The translations under genes and the position numbers were made by a program. The notes beneath the pieces were generated by a model, which worked only from the letters and a program-made list of their open reading frames with translations, did not search any database and had not been told where the DNA came from. A stretch of 9,155 bases of DNA, taken from assembly GCA_900541315.1 (NCBI GenBank), contig UQJF01000120.1, forward strand, positions 1 through 9,155, given 5' to 3'. The DNA comes from an uncultured Clostridium sp. Its GTDB lineage: Bacteria > Bacillota > Clostridia > Lachnospirales > Lachnospiraceae. This document shows, piece by piece, positions 6,086 through 9,155 of this stretch; positions within the stretch are counted from its first letter, which is position 1, and each line of letters begins with the position of its first letter.

Positions 6086-7566
6086 AAAAAGAGGAACTTC
6101 TCATTGAACGTTTAAAAAAGTACCGGAAATCAGATATGTATCCTTTTCATATGCCGGGACATAAGAGGGCAAAGGGAATTAAACTATCCTTTCCAGATCC
6201 ATTTTCGGTGGATATAACAGAAATTGACGGCTTTGACAATCTCCATCATGCAGAGGGGATCTTAAAAGATTCTATGGAATGGGCATCATGCCTTTACGGT
6301 TCTGACCGTACATGGTATCTTGTAAATGGAAGTACCTGCGGGCTGCTGTCTGCCATTAGCGCAGCGGTTTCCCATGGAGGAAAGATACTGGTCAGCCGAA
6401 ATTGCCATAAGGCTGTGTATCACGGAATTTATTTAAACCATCTGGAGGCAGTTTATGTTTATCCACAACCGGTCCCAGGATTGGGGATACAGGGAGGTAT
6501 TTTGCCAGAAGATGTGGAAAAGGCATTAAAAGAGGAGCCGGATATTCAGGCTGTGCTGATGGTTTCTCCTACGTATGACGGGATTGTTTCAGATGTGAAA
6601 GCAATCGCAGATGTTGCCCATAAAGCAGGAATTCCTCTGATTGTAGATGAGGCTCATGGTGCGCATTTTGCTTATGGAGATGCATTTCCAAAGTCAGCCC
6701 TTGAACTGGGGGCAGATGCAGTAATCCAGAGTGTGCATAAAACACTGCCAAGTCTGACCCAGACAGCTTTGCTCCATGTTAAAAATAACAGGCCGGATGG
6801 AGGATGCTATCTGGACATTAAAAAGATAGAGCGGTATCTTCAGATCTACCAGAGCAGCAGTCCTTCTTATGTGCTTATGGCGTCCATTGAGAACAGCATT
6901 TTTCTTATGGATCAGTATAGAAAAGAAGGTAAAGTGGATGAATTTGAAGCTGATTTGCTTAAAATACGGAAAAAACTGGAAAAAATGAAATACCTGCGCC
7001 TGGTGGAAGAGAATCTGGTAGGAACAGCAGGAATTTCTGATGTGGATATTTCCAAGATCGTTGTTTCAGTAAGAGGCAGCGGGCTTACCGGGGAAATGCT
7101 TTCCCGGATCTTAAGGGAAAAATATCATCTGGAAATGGAAATGTGCGGTGCCGATTATGTAACAGCCATTGCAGCTATTGGAGACAGCAAAAAGGGGCTG
7201 AAGCATCTGAAAAAGGCGTTGCTGGAAATTGATAAAAATCTGGAAAAATCTGGAAAAACCTGCAATAATGAGCCTGAGGATAATGTTTACAGCCGCCATG
7301 CAATGCAGGTAATGCCTGTTTTTAAAGCAATAGATGGGGAAAAAGAAACAGTGTCTTTAAGAGAAAGCAGCGGCCGCATTTGTGGAGAATTTGCCTATAT
7401 TTATCCACCGGGTATTCCGCTTTTAGCACCGGGAGAGCGGATCACAGAAGAAATACTGGAAACATTACAGGATTATATAGAAAAAGATCTGCCGGTCCAG
7501 GGACTGGAAGATACGGATCTTTTCACTATACAGGTAATGGCATCGTCAGGTGACATGTCCATTTGA
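6082..7566 (+). CDS. Orn/Lys/Arg decarboxylase-like PLP enzyme (fold type I)
   Basis: The 494-residue product resembles the short, YaaO/SpeA-like branch of the Orn/Lys/Arg decarboxylases, PLP enzymes acting on basic amino acids. Visible features are FHMPGHKR (22-29), the phosphate-binding NGSTCG (82-87), RNCHKAV (106-112), the PLP-contacting DEAHGAH (189-195, D189 and H192), the Schiff-base lysine K220 in SVHK, and the C-terminal YPPGIPLLAPGE (441-452). The substrate cannot be read from sequence; lysine, arginine and ornithine are all possible, and some relatives are annotated only as aminotransferases. The start is GTG at 6082, overlapping the previous stop by 4 bases, with GGGAG at 6068-6072. 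The last nine or so codons and the stop lie inside repeat X copy D, so the C-terminus MASSGDMSI is encoded by the repeat. In Clostridia such genes often sit beside a gmk-like gene, as here. Confidence 0.88.
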   Translation: MKKEELLIERLKKYRKSDMYPFHMPGHKRAKGIKLSFPDPFSVDITEIDGFDNLHHAEGILKDSMEWASCLYGSDRTWYLVNGSTCGLLSAISAAVSHGGKILVSRNCHKAVYHGIYLNHLEAVYVYPQPVPGLGIQGGILPEDVEKALKEEPDIQAVLMVSPTYDGIVSDVKAIADVAHKAGIPLIVDEAHGAHFAYGDAFPKSALELGADAVIQSVHKTLPSLTQTALLHVKNNRPDGGCYLDIKKIERYLQIYQSSSPSYVLMASIENSIFLMDQYRKEGKVDEFEADLLKIRKKLEKMKYLRLVEENLVGTAGISDVDISKIVVSVRGSGLTGEMLSRILREKYHLEMEMCGADYVTAIAAIGDSKKGLKHLKKALLEIDKNLEKSGKTCNNEPEDNVYSRHAMQVMPVFKAIDGEKETVSLRESSGRICGEFAYIYPPGIPLLAPGERITEEILETLQDYIEKDLPVQGLEDTDLFTIQVMASSGDMSI

Positions 7567-7573
7567 AAACAGA
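7533..7573 (+). repeat. Hairpin repeat X, copy D, over the 3' end of the PLP gene
   Basis: It aligns with copy A (112-153) at about 33 of 42 columns, including GGTAATG, AGGTGA, GTCC, TTT and AAACAGA. The loop differs (GTCA against TGAA) while the stem CATC/GGTG is kept, and G7539-C7554 replaces the G-U pair of copy A. It lies 19 bases before the gmk-like ATG at 7592. Confidence 0.65.
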
Positions 7574-7591
7574 GAGAAAGATGGAAACATA

Positions 7592-8188
7592 ATGGGAAAG
7601 ATTTATTATGTAATGGGGAAAAGTGCCTCAGGAAAGGATACTATTTACAAGCGGTTGGTAAAGAAAATGCCGGAACTGGGGACTGTACGCATGTATACCA
7701 CCAGACCCATCCGTGATGGAGAGACTAATGGTGTGGAATACATTTTTACAGATGAGAAGCAGCTTCAGGCTATGAAGGATGCAGGTAAAGTGATCGAATG
7801 CCGCACCTACGATACTATTTACGGGCCATGGAGTTATTTCACAGCAGATGACGGTCAGATCGACCTGGGTTCCTGCAGTTATCTTATGATGGGGACGCTG
7901 GAGTCTTATGAAGGGCTTTGTAAATATTATGGGGCAGAAGTTATGGTCCCTTTGTATATCCATGTGGAAGATGGTGTGCGTTTACAGCGGGCATTAAACA
8001 GGGAAAATACCCAGAAAAATCCCAAATATGCGGAAATGTGCCGAAGATTCCTGGCAGATGAAAAAGATTTTTCTAAAGAACGTCTGGATCAGTGTGGGAT
8101 CATAAAACAATATGAAAATACTGGGATTGAACCGTGTATAGAAGAAATCATAAAGGACATTTTGTGTAACGAAGGAAAGGAGAAACAG
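7592..8188 (+). CDS. Guanylate-kinase-like protein, no stop codon of its own (frame continues into next gene)
   Basis: These 199 codons encode a guanylate kinase fold, which would phosphorylate GMP or a related nucleotide. The P-loop is GKSASGKDT (9-17). The GMP-binding stretch is YTTRPIRDGETNGVEY (35-50, R38, R41 and E44), followed by VIECRTYDTIYG (67-78, E69). Lid arginines are in RLQRALNRE (130-138). It diverges from standard Gmk after residue 85: the usual 'LEIDVQGA' stretch reads DLGSCSYLMMG. The substrate may therefore differ. I prefer the ATG at 7592 (MGKIYY fits the family N-terminus); a GTG at 7550 would add 14 residues encoded by repeat X. No stop follows: the frame runs into the reductase ATG at 8189, so either a fusion of 487 residues or a lost stop is present. 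A promoter is not obvious, so it is probably in the upstream operon. Confidence 0.85.
8176..8182 (+). promoter_or_regulatory. Internal ribosome binding site for the reductase
   Basis: AAAGGAG lies 6 nt before the ATG at 8189, although it is inside an open frame continuing from the kinase. It argues that the reductase is started independently. Confidence 0.85.
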
Positions 8189-9055
8189 ATGTTAAAGAAA
8201 ATTGGATTTATTGGCGTTGGCATTATGGGAAAATCTATGGTGCGCAATCTGATGAAGGCTGGTTATGAGGTTTCTATTTATACCAGAACAAAGTCAAAGG
8301 TGGAAGATGTGATCGCAGAGGGCGCTGTATGGTGTGATACAGTTGCAGACTGCTCCAAAGGAAAAGATGTGGTCATTACCATTGTTGGTTATCCTAAGGA
8401 TGTTGAAGAGGTATACTTCGGGGAAAATGGTATCCTTGAAAATGCAGATAAAGGCACATATTTGATCGATATGACAACCACGAGCCCGAAGCTGGATCAG
8501 CAGATATACGAAGAGGCAAAGAAACGTGGTCTCCATGGCTTAGATGCCCCTGTAACCGGCGGTGACAACGGCGCAAAGGCGGGAACACTGACTATTTTAG
8601 CAGGCGGCGATAAAGAGGACTTTGATACCTGTCTGCCTGTATTTGAGGCAATGGGAAAGGACATCAACTACGAAGGAAAGTCAGGAAACGGACAGCACAC
8701 CAAGATGTGCAACCAGATCGCCATTGCAGGTGCTTTAGCAGGTGCATGTGAGGCTATGGTCTACGCAAAGAATGCAGGACTGGATGTAGATATAATGCTT
8801 AAATCTATTTCCACCGGTGCAGCTGGAAGTGCCCAGATGAACAATGTAGCTTCCAAGGCAGCAAAAGATGATTATGCGCCGGGCTTTTTCTTAAAACATT
8901 TTATCAAGGATATGGGCATTGCAGATGAGGAAGCATCTGAAAGAGGAACCAGGTTAGATGTATTAGAGGATGTTCTTGGAATCTGTAAAAAACTGGAAAA
9001 TGAAGGCATGGGAGATCTGGGAACCCAGGCTTTGATCAAGCATTATAAGTGGTAA
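8189..9055 (+). CDS. NAD(P)-dependent 3-hydroxyisobutyrate dehydrogenase-like reductase
   Basis: The 288-residue product has the usual length of this beta-hydroxyacid dehydrogenase family, which oxidises or reduces substrates such as 3-hydroxyisobutyrate, tartronate semialdehyde or succinic semialdehyde. The N-terminal Rossmann domain has GVGIMG (9-14, GxGxxG). The strand-2 end YTRTKSK (31-37, R33) favours NADP(H), which is inference. The substrate-binding motif is DAPVTGG (119-125, T in place of the common S). The catalytic lysine is K172 in HTKMCNQ (170-176), and the K240-D241 pair is conserved. The physiological substrate cannot be read from sequence. The ATG at 8189 with AAAGGAG 6 nt upstream is a strong start, but it is in frame with the kinase without an intervening stop. 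The gene ends 81 bases before the adapter sequence, so any downstream partner is lost. Confidence 0.92.
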   Translation: MLKKIGFIGVGIMGKSMVRNLMKAGYEVSIYTRTKSKVEDVIAEGAVWCDTVADCSKGKDVVITIVGYPKDVEEVYFGENGILENADKGTYLIDMTTTSPKLDQQIYEEAKKRGLHGLDAPVTGGDNGAKAGTLTILAGGDKEDFDTCLPVFEAMGKDINYEGKSGNGQHTKMCNQIAIAGALAGACEAMVYAKNAGLDVDIMLKSISTGAAGSAQMNNVASKAAKDDYAPGFFLKHFIKDMGIADEEASERGTRLDVLEDVLGICKKLENEGMGDLGTQALIKHYKW

Positions 9056-9063
9056 AAAATCAT

Positions 9064-9103
9064 GGTAAAAGGATATATCATCTTGCGGTGACATTATCAT
9101 AAA
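9064..9103 (-). repeat. Hairpin repeat X, copy B
   Basis: On the minus strand it reads TTTATGATAATGTCACC, loop GCAA, then GATGATATATCC and TTTTA, aligning with copy A over nearly the whole length. The stem is weaker than in A (one C-A mismatch next to the loop in this orientation). It lies 8 bases after the reductase stop, opposite in direction to that gene. Confidence 0.6.
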
Positions 9104-9136
9104 TAAATGTACTCTCGGAATCTTTTTGTACTTGAT

Positions 9137-9155
9137 CTGTCTCTTATACACATCT
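9137..9155 (+). other. Sequencing adapter remnant (Nextera transposase mosaic end)
   Basis: CTGTCTCTTATACACATCT is exactly the reverse complement of the 19-base Tn5 mosaic end used in Nextera libraries and sits flush with the contig end. It is an artefact and should be trimmed. A minus-strand frame entering from it would begin MYKRQ, the usual translated mark of this contamination. Confidence 0.97.

Noticed and set aside
7550..7591. GTG at 7550 as the start of the guanylate-kinase-like gene.
   Set aside because: It lies inside repeat X and overlaps the upstream gene by 17 bases, and the extra residues do not look like a kinase N-terminus. ATG 7592 fits the family better, though its ribosome binding site is weak.
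2321..9103. Repeats X and Y as a CRISPR array.
   Set aside because: Copies are kilobases apart, in both orientations and without regular spacers or cas genes.
8963..9151. Minus-strand open frame beginning MYKRQ at the contig end.
   Set aside because: Its start is encoded by the adapter, and the rest is antisense to the reductase.

Overview
The window looks like a chromosomal contig from a low-to-moderate GC Gram-positive gut Clostridia member, most likely Lachnospiraceae. This rests on a class II Thr-tRNA synthetase controlled by a T-box leader, AGGAGG-type ribosome binding sites, a DUF3842 protein, and a FlaR-like kinase next to an Orn/Lys/Arg-decarboxylase-like PLP enzyme. The family assignment is inference. 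Both ends look like assembly edges: the left end cuts a tRNA-Lys in the D arm, and the last 19 bases are a sequencing adapter (Nextera mosaic end), not genome.

Layout: partial tRNA-Lys(TTT) and its intrinsic terminator (1-104); a membrane-anchored extracytoplasmic protein with a cell-wall-binding-like motif and a propeller-like body (200-2029, +); two minus-strand genes, an 80-residue conserved-type hypothetical (2059-2301) and a DUF3842 protein (2488-2898), separated by a repeat-dense spacer; a 690-base divergent intergenic region holding structured sequence, a strong promoter and a complete Thr T-box; thrS (3589-5343) and its terminator; then a plus-strand cluster with a FlaR-like P-loop kinase, a decarboxylase-like PLP enzyme, a guanylate-kinase-like protein and a 3-hydroxyisobutyrate-dehydrogenase-like reductase (5519-9055). 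The FlaR-like and PLP genes overlap by 4 bases. The kinase and reductase genes are joined in one open frame with no stop between them, although the reductase has its own good ribosome binding site.

The least explained signal is a set of dispersed hairpin repeats at gene boundaries. Hairpin X (about 30-42 nt) occurs four times, at 112-153, 2321-2351, 7533-7573 and 9064-9103; three copies lie in the sense orientation just before a start codon. Hairpin Y (11-14 bp stem, constant GAAT loop) occurs three times, at 2352-2383, 3145-3177 and 5368-5395, each time followed in its own orientation by ATGTCA. In one copy Y is fused directly to X. The stems keep pairing through G-U wobbles in one orientation only, which points to an RNA-level role or a transcribed palindromic mobile repeat. 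The Y copies bracket the DUF3842 and thrS units, and two repeat copies include the stop codon of the gene before them.
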